A stretch of DNA of 64,000 nt from Rhea pennata (lineage: Eukaryota; Chordata; Aves; Rheiformes; Rheidae): contig NC_084670.1 in the NCBI RefSeq assembly GCF_028389875.1, positions 37,785,333 through 37,849,332 of the forward strand. The letters are read 5' to 3'. Below are positions 32,585 through 45,512 of the stretch, piece after piece. The notes beneath the pieces were generated by a model. It was not told the DNA's origin. It did not search any database and saw nothing but the letters and a program-made list of their open reading frames with translations. Both the position numbers and the translations under genes were made by a program. Numbering within the stretch: the first letter of the stretch is position 1; each line of letters starts with the position of its first letter.

Positions 32585-33541
32585 ATGGAGAAAGGGGAAT
32601 GGGAGAATTGCACATCGTCCGCGGAGTTTGTCCTGCTTGGAATGAGGAATGTCCCCTCACTCCAGACACCACTCTTCCTCCTCTTGCTCATGGTCTATTT
32701 GATAACGGTGGCTGGGAACATCCTCATTGTTGTGTTGGTGGTGGCAGACTGGCACCTGCACACACCCATGTACTTCCTCCTGGGCAATCTCTCCTCCTTG
32801 GAGATCTCCTACAGCTCCACCATCCTGCCCCAGCTGCTGGTCAGCTTCCTGACTGGGGACAGGACCATATCTGCTAGGGGCTGCATTGCACAATTCTATT
32901 TTTTTGCCTCTTTTGTGGTTACCGAGTGTTTCCTACTGGCAGTCATGTCCTACGATCGGTACTTGGCCATATGCCAGCCCCTGCTCTATGCAAGCCTCAT
33001 GACGCAGAAGTTCTCACTGCAGCTGGCAGCAGCATCTTGGCTGGTGGGATTGCTAATCTCCACAGTAGTTATTTCTTTCATATCTGAGTTGAAGTTCTGT
33101 GGCCCCAAGGTCATTGACCACTTCTTTTGTGATTTTAAACCATTGCTGGAGCTCACCTGCAGTGACACCAGTGTGGTTATAATTGTAACTTTCTTCCTAT
33201 CTTTTTTGGATTTAGTCTTCCCCTTCCTGTTCACAGTGGCCTCCTACATGTGCATCATAGCTACCATCCTGAGGATCCCATCCAGCGTGGGCAGGCAGAA
33301 GGCCTTCTCTACCTGCTCCTCTCACCTCACTGTCGTCACTGTTTTCTATGGCACCCTCATCATTGTCTACATGCTGCCCAGAACCCCCAGACTCAGACAG
33401 CTCAACAAAGTCTTCTCCTTTTCCTACACTGTCCTCACGCCCCTGGTCAATCCCCTCATTTACAGCCTGCACAACAGGGAGGTCAGGGAGACCCTGAGGA
33501 AAGCAGTGAGGAAAGCTCTGGTCTGCACCCAGAGCTCATAG
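32585..33541 (+). CDS. Olfactory receptor, OR11A1-like, apparently functional
   Basis: This is a single-exon class II odorant receptor of 318 residues, a G-protein-coupled receptor for odorants in olfactory cilia. The ATG at 32,585 is the first in the frame; codons upstream in the same frame contain no ATG. Features in order are NCTS glycosylation (N8), GN in TM1, HLHTPMYFLL, the TM3 cysteine C100 and MSYDRYLAIC (D124, R125), HFFCD in the second extracellular loop, KAFSTCSSHL and PLVNPLIYSLHN in TM7. No disabling change is seen. An acceptor-like AG lies 43 bp upstream and AATAAA at 33,767-33,772. It is a duplicate of the receptor at 20,642-21,619. The subfamily name is my best match rather than a search result. 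Confidence 0.93.
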   Translation: MEKGEWENCTSSAEFVLLGMRNVPSLQTPLFLLLLMVYLITVAGNILIVVLVVADWHLHTPMYFLLGNLSSLEISYSSTILPQLLVSFLTGDRTISARGCIAQFYFFASFVVTECFLLAVMSYDRYLAICQPLLYASLMTQKFSLQLAAASWLVGLLISTVVISFISELKFCGPKVIDHFFCDFKPLLELTCSDTSVVIIVTFFLSFLDLVFPFLFTVASYMCIIATILRIPSSVGRQKAFSTCSSHLTVVTVFYGTLIIVYMLPRTPRLRQLNKVFSFSYTVLTPLVNPLIYSLHNREVRETLRKAVRKALVCTQSS

Positions 33542-34006
33542 CAGTTGTGTGCTACTGCACACAAAACATTGATGGTTCTGCAAGGTAGTAAACTCAGTAC
33601 AGGTGATATTATGCTGCAGAACAGTTATCCCTTCAGAAGAACATGGCACAGAGAATATTTTTTAGAAAGCAGAAGGGAAGAGAGTACGGATTTATTTCAG
33701 CATTTAAATGCATGGTTCAGAAGAGAATGGAAATAAATTCCCTTTCTTGGTGCCTCCTTTCTAGACAATAAAGTGTGTTACTGTATGTGGGAAATGTTGC
33801 AATGATGTGGTCATTTTCTTTTCCTGTGATGACAGGGGATTCATCTGGGGTGCGATCTGAGACAACAGGGAGGGAGATCAGGAGTAGCAGTACTTTCCTG
33901 ACTGTGGATTCCTCAGATGGGAGCCATCTCCCTCTGCTGTGAACATTTCCAGGGTAGAGGTCAGTGCCTCAGCACACAGCACTTGCTACTCTAATGTCCA
34001 GTGGAA

Positions 34007-34650
34007 ATCACAGAATCATAGAATCAGTAAGGTTGGACGGGACCTCTGGAGATCATCTAGTCCAACCTCCCCACTCAGCAGGGTCATCTACAGCATGTTA
34101 GACAGGATTGCATCCAGGCGGGCCTTGAAGATCTCCAGAGAAGGAAAATCCACAACCTCTCTGGGCAATCTGTTCCAGTGCTCTGTCACTCTCACAGTGA
34201 AGAAATTCCCCCTCATGGTCAGGCCAAACTTCCTGTGCTTCAGTTTCTGCCCATTGCCTCTTGTCCTGTCACACGGGACAACTGAAAAGAGTTTGTCCTT
34301 GTCCCCTTGACACTCTCCTTTCAGGTACTTATACACATTGATAAGATCCCCCCTCAGTCTCCTCCTCTCCAGGCTAAAGAGGCCCAGCTCTCGCAGCTGT
34401 TCCTCACAGGGCAGATGCTCTAGCCCTCTGACCATCCTTGTAGCCCTATGCTGGACTCTCTCCAGTAGCTCCATGTCTCTCTTGTACTGGGGAGCCCAGA
34501 ACTGGACACAGTACTCAAGATGAGGATCACCTTCCTCAACCTGTGGGCAACAGTCTTCCTAATGCACCCCAGGATACCATTGGCCTTCTTGGCCACAAGG
34601 GCATATTGCTGGCTCATGGTCAACTTGTCATTCACCAGCACATACTGGTA
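34007..34650 (-). mobile_element. CR1 LINE 3' fragment, minus strand
   Basis: The 3' end signature 'aatcacagaatcatagaatc' lies at the low-coordinate edge, followed in reverse complement by the RT tail. A 128-codon frame here encodes the CR1 C-terminal region, with [19 protein letters not shown] as a recognisable block. The 5' side is truncated. Confidence 0.92.
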
Positions 34651-34914
34651 GTGTTGCTTAAACACATGCTAGTGTCTCCTGACATTTGTGACAGCCTTGA
34701 GCCTCCCAGACATCAGGAAGTTCCTAGCAGATAGTGAGGAGAAATAGGGAAGGGACCTGCTGGGACTGGTGCTGTAAATGGATGCTGTAGGTAAACCTCA
34801 GGGCATCAGAAAGGATCCTCAATACAGGCATGGGCAAGAGCACTCATGCCTCTAGGTAGGGACTTCAGTGCCAGGCTGTCTGTGATTCAGCCCATCTTGA
34901 GTATGATGGGCACG

Positions 34915-35495
34915 TGCACTAAGAGTGTTGCCAGCAGGTCGAGGGAGGTGATCCTGCCCCTCCACTCAGCCCTGATGAAGCCATATCTGGAGTACTGCGT
35001 CCAGTGCTAGGTTCCCCAATACAAGAGAGATATGGAGCTACTGGAGAGAGTCTAGTGAAGGACTACTAAGATGATGAAGGGCCTGGAGTATCTCTTGTAT
35101 GAGGAATGGCTGCGAGAGCTGGGCCTGTTCAGCACAGAGAAGACTGAGGGGGGATCTGATCAGTGTGTAAGTATCTGAAGAGAGAGTGTAGAGAGGATGG
35201 GGTCAGAGTCTTTTCCATAGTGCCCAGCGATAGGCCGAGAGGTAATGGGCACAAACTGAAACACAGGAAGTTATGTCTGAACATAAGGAAAGATTTTTGT
35301 ACTGTGAAGGTAAGAGAGCACTGCAAAAGATTGCCCAGCAAGCTTCCAGAATTTCCATCCTTAGAGACATTAAAAACCTGCCTGGATGTGACCCTGGGCA
35401 ACATGCTGTAGGTGACTGTGTGAGCAGGAGGGTTGAACTAGATGATATCCAGAGACCCCTTTCAACCTCAACCATTCTGTGATTCTGTGACTCTG
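34915..35495 (+). mobile_element. CR1 LINE 3' fragment, plus strand
   Basis: The plus strand runs from 'ggaggtgatcctgcccctcc' to the 3' end 'accattctgtgattctgtga'. It faces the CR1 at 34,007 with the two truncated 5' ends toward each other, separated by about 265 bp. Confidence 0.92.
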
Positions 35496-35499
35496 AGAG

Positions 35500-37100
35500 G
35501 GGAGGACAGAGGAGAGGCAGGTGAGAAAGAGGTGTAATGGAAGGTGTTGGGGCTGGGCTGTAGGTAGTGAGGTCACTTGCACTGCAGGACGCTGCTTGGT
35601 GAGGAGCAGCAGACTGGCATGGTGAGGTGCTCGAATGAAGGGTGAGGGGCTGCCCAGGAGAGCAGAGAGGTTGTGGGAAGGCCAAGGCAGAGGCAGGTGA
35701 AGATGCCTGAGGCTTGTCTGCCCCTCACACTAATCATCCCCTGCTGCTTGTCCATATGGGCACTAAAGGCACTGCCTGGGGAGACTTGCAGAGCCTCAAG
35801 AAGGTCCACCTGGCTCTGGGTGTGACAATCAGGGACCCAGGTAGTTTTACATTCAACCCCGCTGCTGAGGGCAAGGGGCATGAGGAGGTGGAGACAAATC
35901 CTATGAGCCAACAACTGCTGCACAGCTGTTGCTGGCAACAGGGCTTTGGTTTTGATGACCATGGGGTCTTCTTTGCTTGGAAGAGATTGAGTCAGCCTGA
36001 ATAAGCAGAGCAGAAGCATCTTTGCTGACAGCCTGGTGAACCTGGTAAGGAAACTGTTACTCTGAGAAGGACTGAAAGGAGAGGATGACCAATAGCAATG
36101 AGCACGCTGACCAGTGTGTGCTGGGGAGAGCTCTGAGAGCCAGGACCCAGCTTAGGAACCCACTGCCTCCACGAGCATGACAGACACAAGATGCAGTCTG
36201 CCCTTCCCGAGAAACAAGCCAGAGGAACCACCTCCAGCTCCAGGTAATCTGAGAGCAGGACTGCAGGTAGCCAGATGTCATGAAGTGCAACAGAAATGAC
36301 CAGATCCAGGTTGTCTGAGACAGAAAAGCTTTATTCCTTGTTCTATGAGGAAACTGCTTGGAAGCAGTCCCTCAGGCCATGACCTCTGCTAGAGTAAAGA
36401 AAAGCTCATTGCTGCCCACTGGCCTCCAAGGCAGTTGTGCCTGTGCTGACCCACCTGATGTGCTCACCTGGTTGCCCAGCTGTGATGTCACACTCTCTGA
36501 TGTCACCATTGCTGGTGACCACCGGAGGAGATGGTGAGGCTCAGGCAGGCTCAGCTGTCTGCCTTCCCCCACCTTTCAAGTCAGACTTGCTCTTTCGGGC
36601 TTTTCCACCCGCAGGGTGTATTTGGGGAAAGAAAAAAAACTTCTGACTTGAGATTGAAGGAGACTGCCTCATCCAGCCTCTGGTACAGAAATAAATCTGA
36701 AAAAGCCAAAGTTCCTGTTATCTGGAGATGTCAGCCCCTGTGAAGTAGCTGTAAGTAGCACAGATGGGTGGAAAGAGGAAGTCTTGACACAGGAGGTACC
36801 CATAGCTCTTTGATACTGAAGGACATTTTCATATTTTCAATGTACTTGGAAGGTGAAATTCTGTTCATAGTTCTCCTGGGACACATTCCCCGGGGCTGCA
36901 GTCTGTTGCAGCAGTGGTTTTCCTATTGGAAACATCACAGTCTTTGCAGAAGATAAATCTCACCTAGAGACCTAGAGTGCCTTCATCTTCCATTCAGTAG
37001 CATCTCAAAGCTGGCGGAGGAGGTGGCTTTGGATGGTGTTTATAAATGCTGGCCTCACTGAGGCACTCTTCTGGTGCAGATAATCCTCCCAGCCTCAAAA
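35500..37100. other. Intergenic DNA without recognised features
   Basis: No known gene or repeat was recognised. A 96-codon frame at 35,714-36,004 and others are unlike any protein I know. Confidence 0.5.
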
Positions 37101-37104
37101 TCCA

Positions 37105-38240
37105 TTGCTTTGGATCCTCACCATCTCTAGCAGCCTCCCCTGCCTGCTATGTTCCCCTAAGAGAGACACACCAAAAACCTGGCACAGGCACACGTGGTCG
37201 TGGGAGAGGAAACATGCTGCCATTCAGCTGCTGTGTGGGAACAGCAGTGTGGGAGCACACAGCCGTGCGCTTGCAGGGCAAATGCAGGTCTCCTGGGAAA
37301 GGCAGCAGGACATGGAGGCTGCAGGAGAGAAGAGCCCAGAGTGTTCCCTGTGTTACACAGATACACTGGGGAAGTTGCCCCAGGGCCATCATCCCAGGCC
37401 AGCCCCACACAACACCCCTTTCCAGTGTTGGCTGCTCCCCCATCTGTGGGGTGATCCATGGCCAGCTCCGTTGTCCTGCAGGTCTCTGTATCCCAATGGA
37501 AGGGAAAAGGCCAGCCTCGTATGGCCTCCCTTCAGCACCACATTCACGGCCATCAGTGCAGCCATGACTGTGGTGAAGGCAAGTGGGCAGACCCAGGCCC
37601 ATGCAAGTGCAAAGACCAAGGGTGGAAAAGGCAGTGTGGGGCTAGAGAAGGCCCTCCCCCTCCCACCCGTGGGAAGAGAGCTCCCAGGTGATGCTGGACT
37701 CCGCTTTGGCCAATGGGAGTGGAGCACGGAGTAGGGTGGAAGAGGCAGATGGAGTCTCTGGGAATGTGTGAGGGAGTCTTCCAAAGCCCAGGGCTGAGCA
37801 AGGGATCTTTGGATCTTCCTCCTGATGCTTTCCCAGCCTGGCTCATTCTGTTCTGTCCTACTTGCTCTCCTCCCCTTGCCAGTCATGTTGGAGCAGAGAC
37901 TGAGGAGCAAGAATTCATGGAATCGCAGAGGAGTTTTGGTGGGAGGAGACCTCGAGAGTTCTCCAGTCCAACCTCCCACGCAAAGCCTTGGACCCCTCCA
38001 GCCTTGTCTGGTCCTTGCTACACTGGACCTGACCCCAGTTACCATTCCCAAACCTGCTCTGCTCTTCTTGTCCATACACTGCAGGGCACCACCTCTCATT
38101 GGTGGGTCCCTGCCCTGCCTTCCTGGCACTCTCAGCTCCAGGCTTCCCTTCCTCCCATGGACTAGCCACACTCTTGCTACACCGCAAAATATCCTCTTTG
38201 TAGCAGAAAGCAAGTCACAAGGCTCTTCTCACTGACCACC
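37105..38240. repeat. Duplicated block E1 (partner 47,800-49,530)
   Basis: The block aligns with 47,800-49,530, sharing 'atctctagca' and 'aaaggcagtgtggggct' type runs; the partner has about 500 bp more. A CR1-like 3' end lies near 37,915-38,165 on the minus strand. A 274-codon minus-strand frame overlaps this block, but it incorporates CR1 sequence and has no recognisable domain. Confidence 0.7.
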
Positions 38241-41200
38241 CCCAGGCACATGCTGTCCCCGGAGATCCCCTGAGTTCTTCTGGGGGCTCAGATTCCCCTC
38301 CACAAAGATGGGCATCTGTCATCAGCACTGTCACTTATGGGACAGCCTTGGGCAGAAAATTCAGGGACCATTCACCAGCTCCACCAGTACTGGTAACTGA
38401 CAGATGAACCCTGGATCCAGCTCTCAGTCCCTAAGAAATCACATGGAGACTCCGAGCTTGTCCCCTGGATCCCAGGGAGTTCACAAGCAGAGCAGCAGGC
38501 AGTGCTCTCTGGGTGTATTTTGGACTCCATCTTCTGAAGGAAGGCCAGACTTCAGGCACATCATATGGGAGATCCCCTTTTATTACGGTAATGTTATTGT
38601 GGAAGCCAAGTCTGACATAAGAGTGCCCAGTGCTTTCTTGAGCTCACAGGAATGCACAGGGAAGCATGAATCTACCACCATCACGTTACAAGACCCTGGA
38701 GGCAATATACACACATTAGACCACAGCAGGACAATGTGGAAATGAGGAGAAAAGCTCTGAAGTCTGGACAGTGTGGAAATGAAGGAGAAAAGCTCTGAAA
38801 AGTCCTGCTGCTGTTGGTGGCCACTTCTCCAAGAAAACTGCAGCCCCCACACAAAGGCTGTAGCAAGGAAATGGCAGCTGTGCTAGTGAACGAACAGTCC
38901 TGAGAACCAAGAGGGTCTTTCCCCACAGGCTGCATCCAGACTCTCCTCCCTTCCACTCCTGCTTTGCCCCGAGTGTTGGATTTCTGTAGAGGAAAGGACC
39001 AGACCATGACGACAGTGCCCCTTTCCTTTCTTTACTTGGACATGGAGGCTCTGTGAAGGGAGAAAGGGTGCAGAGGCTTTGAAACGAGGCTCCAGCAGAG
39101 ACAGCCCCAGACTGGAACTCTGCTGAAATGCCAGCTGCCCTGGGAGTCCAGACTCTGCACCTGGGTTTGTGGGGCACTGGCTGATGCCTTGGTACCACGG
39201 GCTGCCTGACACTGGACACATCTTTATCCCTTGCAGAGTGAGAAGCTCAAGCACTGTGAGACTTCATCAGCTCACACACAGGAGGCTTTCAGGCACTTAG
39301 ACACAGGCATTCAAGAGATGCTTCAGTTTATGACAAGGGTCTTCAACTTATCTTGAAGGCCACCAAATACTCTCTTGGAAAGGAGGGGGCACAATAGCAT
39401 TTGCTGAGCAGGCCATCAGGAACAGCACTTGTGGCATGAGGAAGCAGGAGAGCAGAGGTACCAGGAGGTGAACTCACACCCTGTCACCCATGGAAGCCAG
39501 GTGCACTGAGGGGAGCCTTCACACCCATATGGAGCCTCACCTCACTCACTCTGCTTTCACAGAAGGTCACCATGTAAGTAATGGAGTTGACAGCTACAGG
39601 GACACATCCTGGCATTCTCCCTCCATCCATGGGGCATTAGAACTGCACTTGGAGCCTACTGAGCGAAGTAACCTAGAAAGAAAGAATTGGAGGGTTATTA
39701 TCTGTTCTGCTGGTTTTACGTAGTCACAAAAGTGAGGGATAAATGTCTCCCCGCTGCATTGAACTGCAATCATCAGAGCACAGACAGCTGGGCCCCTGGA
39801 GAGAGTCAATTCATGGTTTTTTTGGACACAACTGAGACCCTTATCTCGATACTGGGACCTGTTTGAGCTTCCCAGTTCCTGAAAGGCACAGACACACAGG
39901 ACAAAATCTAGTCTAGGAACATCAAAATTGTCAGAGTCTAGAACACAGGGCAGATAAGGAGGGGCTGAGAGAGCTGGGTATGTTCAGCCCAGGCAAGAGA
40001 AGGCCAAGGCAGAATGTACCTGCTGTGCACAGACACGGGAGAAGACTCTTCTTGGAAGTACACAGTAACAGCATCAGTGGCAACAGGGACATCTTGGAGC
40101 ATGGGAAATTGGTTGGATATGAAGAACACACCTCTTGCATCATGAGGGGGCCAAACACTGGTGCCAGGGCCCAGAGAGGTTGTGGAATCTGCACCCTTGT
40201 AGATATTCAGAACTTAACTGGACAAAGACTGGACCATCCTCACCTCCTGGGCCATGCCTTGATCAGGCTGTTGGACCCCCACCTCCACAGGTCCCCACCA
40301 TCGCAGGCTCAATACATCTGCTAGTCTGAGACTGTATTTGGAAGAAACCAGTGGTTTTGGAGCGGCCACTTCCACTGCTGACCAAGACAGGCACCTCAGA
40401 GCTACCCATCACCCTGAGAGGCCTGACATTCTGTGAGGCGGCATCTCCACTCTCTGCAAGGCTTTGGACAGGTACAAAGTGGAGAAATGGCTCTGACTCC
40501 TTTGAGTAACTCCCCATCTCTCTGAGGGGCTGGAATGGCTTAGTGTATGGGGTGGGAAGATGAATGAGGGTCCAGATTCAACAGAAAGTCATCAAGGAAC
40601 TAGCAAACAGCAAGCATCCTTGCGTTATACGAGGATGCTCCAAGGAGGAAACACGGGCACCAACAATCCCCACATCACATCCCCAAGAAGGACCTCTGCA
40701 GCAGGGACACACAAGGGACAGGACAACACGTGGCAGCAGCCAGGTAACCCACACAGTCCTCAAAGCCAGCGATCCATGCCTTCCATTTGCTTCTAATCCT
40801 GCAAGGCCTTGCCAACAGGCACTTCCTCTCAACAGCCAGGCAGAGCTCTGCACCTGTTAACTTACCACCTTGACGAAGCAGACAGGCAGTGCTCTCCCAG
40901 GGGCTCAGCAGGCCAGCTCTTCCCTCTCGCTTTTGCCTCACATGCCCTCTAGGCACTCATCCATGCTGATGTCCTACTGACAGGCCCTTTGCAGCTTCAG
41001 TGGAGGAGGCTGAAACTTTCTGGTACCACTCGCCCTCTCAAGAGGCTTGCTCAGGGGGCTCTCAAATGACCATATGGTCACACAGGGACCAGCACATACA
41101 AGGCCAGTGCACCACTCTTACACAAGCAGGCTTCCAACGAGGAAAATGCACCAAGGCTTCCACTGCTCTCAAGCGTTTGCTTCTCCCGTCTCAGCAAGGG

Positions 41201-43069
41201 CTGCGATTTTTCTCCCAAGCAAAGTCTTAAGCCAATCCAGGAGGTTTCAGCATTGCACATGGCACTTGGAAAAGCCAGCAAAGCCTTGGCCTTCAGTGCA
41301 CCACATGGCACGGTACAGAGAGAGTCTGAGAGTGCGAGCAAAGTCACCCACTGAAGGAGCTGGGGTATGGGAGAGCCAAGCTTCTTTGTCCACATTTTTA
41401 GTGCAAGGAACTCTCCTCTAAACCAGCACAAGGAGGCAGGCTGGAGGAAGGACCACTTCTCCTTCCTCTCTTAGAAAACATTTGCCCCCCAAGACTCAAG
41501 GACTTCAAGCACACAAGGTCCTCAACAACTGCCCAAAAACCAGCATCCTCCTTCGAGGGTGGCTGTGCTCACCACCACTCCCTTGGCTCCAGCTACTTGC
41601 AGCAATGCATCTAGAGCTAAGTGGGGCTCCTCACATCCACCCAAGGCTCAGGAGAAAAAAACAGCACCTTGCCCATGTCAGCAGTGTCAGCGCCTAACGA
41701 CACCATACCTACACCCTCAGGCCTGCATGTGGGTTGCTCTCTTGAGTCCCTGGTGCAGCACAGACAGGTCACACTACAATAGGATGGTGGGGGAAATTAG
41801 AGATACTGCAACTGGGAGGAAGAGAGATCGGAGGCATGCAGGCATTTCAGTGCACTCCTCCTTGGCTTGCCTACTCAAAGGGACTCCTTGTCTAGGGAGA
41901 TCTGGCACAGCAAGGGAAAAGCTCCGTTCAGTTCATCTCCCAGGAACACGCCAGCCCCTGTACAAAGAAACCCTCTCCACAAAGCCTTCACTCTTCCAAA
42001 GAGCTTCTATCACACTAACGCCCAGCCAGCAATGAGTAACACACATGGCCCTCTCCTCCCTCAGCAAACACTGCTGCAGGGGAAAGCTCTCATGAAGAAA
42101 AGCGAGCAGAAAGGGAAAAAGCAGCCTTGGTTCACACTTCAGAGCAAGCAGAAACACTCCCCGGACTTTAGACAGCACATCCTGGCACATCCTGGCAAGA
42201 GCTGAGGAAACTCAAGGCTGAACCTCAGCTGGCAGAAGGCAGCAGACTGTCAGCATCTCTGGTTCACAGCACTGGGCAGCCTAGGCCCTGAAAGCTCAGT
42301 CATCTCCTAATCTTGCAGTGCTCCTCATCTCCCCAGCTTGCAGCACTTCCCCCCACACACCACTGCTCTCTCCAGACACCTCCTCCTGTGATGAGCACCA
42401 AGACACTGGGGTATCGTCTGCGCCTACCACAAAGTACCCCACCACTGTGACACACCACACACCTGCTCCTCACCTCACAGAGGGTTGCCACTCAACGTGC
42501 AGCTATACATCAGGGATACACAGGGCACACGACCAGCCATGGCTGCAGCTAGGGGACCCTCAGGACTTATCACCCCTCAGAGGTATCATCCACATCTTGG
42601 AGAAAAAGCTCAGCAGCCCCCTGGTGTTTTGATGGGGCAGAGTTTTCTGCAGCACACAGACACTGGAAATCAGAGATTCCCAATGTCACTGCTCGCACCT
42701 TCTCTTAATTCATTTAGAAGCACAAAAATTCTACCTGGACTCCCTCAGAGACTGGTGCACGGATGCAAGCCTGTCCTGAGGAAGAAGCCCCAAGTCAGAC
42801 TCCAGGTCTGCACTTACAGCCGTGAGGCTGACTCTGGCCCATCAGGGACTCAGGAAGAGATCACAGTCACCACCACAGCCACATGCCTGTCACAGGAGCT
42901 GGGGAAAGGCCTGCAAGTGATTCTGGGGAGCATTTCCTGACAGCAGCATCACACGGGAGCAGTGACCATGGGGCCGAAGGCAGCAGGGCCTCACGGCCCA
43001 GGCAGAGGGAGAAGCTGCCCCACAGCGCAGGCGTCTGGCTCCTTCTGCAGGGCTGAGCCACAGGCTGTG

Positions 43070-43400
43070 CTCCGATTGGCTGGCAGAGCCATCAGTCAGA
43101 CCCAGCCCCGCCCCTGCCCTTGCAGCCCCAGGACGCTGCCATGGCAATGCTGCGCTCCCCCCCCACCCCCCGTGTGTGATCCCGTGGCAGCCCCTCCCCT
43201 CCCCTCCCCTCCCCTCACCTCCCCTCCCCCTCCCCCCCGCGGGACGGCGCCATCTTGTGGGCGGCAGCACGGAGCGCTGTGGGGCCTCGGGGCAGCCTGG
43301 TGCCGGGTGCCTGGGCAGTGCGGGGCCCTGGGGCCTGGCCGCTGCCCCGCAGGGCTGGGCTCTGCTGCAGGGGCCCCACAGGGCTCCTCGCTGCCCTGCG
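43070..43400 (+). promoter_or_regulatory. Promoter-like cluster: inverted CCAAT, GC box, YY1 site, CpG-rich
   Basis: Within about 190 bp on the + strand are an inverted CCAAT (GATTGG at 43,074), a GC box (GCCCCGCCCC at 43,105) and a perfect YY1-type motif (GGCGCCATCTTG at 43,246). A CpG-rich stretch follows, starting in (CCCCT)-rich DNA. The order is that of a TATA-less promoter. I cannot assign the downstream transcript: the open frames beyond it, including 37- and 173-codon frames, are unconvincing. A MHC-type X box was not seen near the CCAAT, so I do not call it a class II MHC promoter. Confidence 0.5.
43191..43235. repeat. (CCCCT)n low-complexity tract
   Basis: Repeated CCCCT-like units run directly up to the YY1 motif. 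A shorter version precedes the same motif in copy A at 8,101-8,120. Confidence 0.9.
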
Positions 43401-43717
43401 CCCTGGGGCCGTGCCGGGTGCAGGGGGCAGCCCTGGGGCCTGTGCTGGTGCCAGCCCTGGTGCCGGCCTGGGGGCCCTGGTCATGGCCAGGGCACTGGAG
43501 CCCACGGGCAGCATGCTCCTGCCCCCAGGGCAGTGCTGTGTCGTCTCGCCCCTTCTGCCCCGGCCCCCTCCCCACAGCAGCCCTGGGGCTTGGTAGCCCT
43601 TATGCTGGACCCGGCAGGCCTGGGCCATGGTCAGACAGGGGCTGCTCTCTGCGAGGTCGGACTGGGCCCCGGGGCAGGGGGGTCTCCACAGGGATGAGGA
43701 GCTCAAGGTGCACAGGA

Positions 43718-45045
43718 GCCTTGGGGCTCAGGGCAGCCACAGTCCCAGGACCCAGCAGTCCTGGCTGCCACATTCTCCCCTGAACCAGGCAGCACCCTCA
43801 GGCAGGGCTCTTGTGGCAGCCCCCACACTGTCCAGTCACCCCACAGATCAGGGCCCACAGCCATTTTCGCAGTTAACAGTCTCTGTGCGACATGTCAGGA
43901 AGGAGCCCCTGCAGCCCTTACCCTTGGTGCAGAGCACAGGAGACTTGGGAATAAACAGCTGGAGTCCAAGCTGATAGTGTCAGTGCAGGAGCCTCCATCT
44001 GGCTTGCTCCCTTGCCCTCAGCTCACCTCTCGATGCAGGGAGGAAGGATGCTCTTCCTGTCCGGTCACCCAAAACTCCTCTCCAACACGTCCCTCCTCCT
44101 CTGCCTGTTAGCGAGCAGTCCCTGCATGTTCCCGCTGCCTCCTGTCCCTGCTGCTTGCCATGAAGCAGCTCTGAAGGGCAGCAGTGGGGAGGGTGAGAGC
44201 AGTGCCCAGCAGCGCCTGGGCCTCGCAGGGAAGTGAGGACCTCACCGTGTCACCAGGGAGACCTTCCTGTGATGTGTCACATCCCAGTGTGACCTCAGCT
44301 CATGTCACCTGGGGCTCAGTAGGTCATTCCCATGGAGATGCACAGCCGGGGAGAGAGCACAGAGATTTCCCATCACATCCTGGAAAGTACTTGCCCCCTC
44401 GCACCCCATTTAATATTTCCAAATATTGCAAATGTTTCTAATAAACCCTTCAGGAACATCTCCAGATGGTTCCAAAGGCTGTGAAATATTTAAAACGAGG
44501 CACTAGAGAGCTCACATCTGTGCCCCTGCACCGACAGGTCTCTGCACTGGGCAGGCCTGTGCAGGGAGCTGGGATTTGGGGTTGGACTGGAGGTTGACAT
44601 CCTTCAAAGACAGGATCAAAGGACATCCCACATGACAGCACAAAGTGTGACCAGGCACTGAGATGCTTTTAATGAGCTTCAAAACTGATTTCCCCTGTGG
44701 CTCGCTTTGGTGAGCTTCAAAACTGATAGCTACTGTGGGTCATTCTCTTTGTAGAAGTAGGATGCAGAACAGCATAGGACAGGATGTAGTCTTCCTCCCT
44801 GAAGCACCAAACCAGATTCTTTGTTTTTAAAAGAGTTCAGCAAGGTTTCTTGGTCTGCAGTGCTTGAGATGGAGATGAGATGCCAGAAAAGACCAAATGT
44901 GCCCTTAATACACATCATCTAGAGGGCTTCACCTGGGACCCTGGTCCTTGCCAGTCTCCAAAGCCATAGGGGAGACCAGGTAGCAAATCTGGGGAACTGT
45001 TCCCCCTTCCTATGAATTCTGCCCAGCTTTCCTTCTGGCTGAGCC
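43718..45045. repeat. Left arm of a larger, more diverged inverted repeat
   Basis: Read in reverse complement this matches 46,315-47,565, including 'gatgtgtattaagggcac' and the region equal to the arm at 9,066-9,606. Identity is visibly lower than in the 4,199/9,066 pair. Confidence 0.8.
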
Positions 45046-45512
45046 TGGGGAAAGCAGTCCTCATCTTTGGACATCAGTTTGTCCTTGTGCTTTTCAGCAT
45101 CACCTCAGGGCAGTGCTTCTCGCCTGGGTACAGCCCCTGACACCTTGTATCCCTCTCCTGGGAGACTGTACTGCCTTAGTAACCTGTATCTCCCACCACA
45201 CCTGGCTGTCTTGGGAGCCTGTGCAGCCCGGGCTCCCTGAATCCCCCACATTTTTGTCCCTGGGCTTTGGAGGACATGCCCAAACAGTGCAGTGCTGCTG
45301 TCCAGGCTGTGGTGCAGAGCCGGAAAGGCAGTGCCGTGCCTCAGGACCTGCGTTTTGGCTCATTCAGGTGTTTGTGAGGGCAGGAGCTCCCAGCTCTCCA
45401 GCTGCTGGAGTTGGGAAGGTCCCTACAACCAGCCTTCCTGCTCTTCCTCGTCTTTGCACTGTCCTGAGGTGACTCTTGCAGAGGGAAGGCTCCACCCCCT
45501 TTGAATACTCTG

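Larger units (their letters stand above)
38404..45420. repeat. Non-coding amplicon, copy B
   Basis: This copy is collinear with copy A (4,736-10,690) over most of its length and with the window start over its first part. It holds the longest version of the unit, including CR1-like sequence near 39,940-40,270 and the intact promoter-like region at 43,070-43,260. No protein-coding gene is supported. Confidence 0.82.

Noticed and set aside
37389-38213. 274-codon minus-strand frame in block E1
   Set aside because: It includes CR1-like sequence, and the partner block E2 has a different, shifted frame.
43070-43080. MHC class II Y box
   Set aside because: The CCAAT motif resembles a Y box, but no X box was found at the expected distance.
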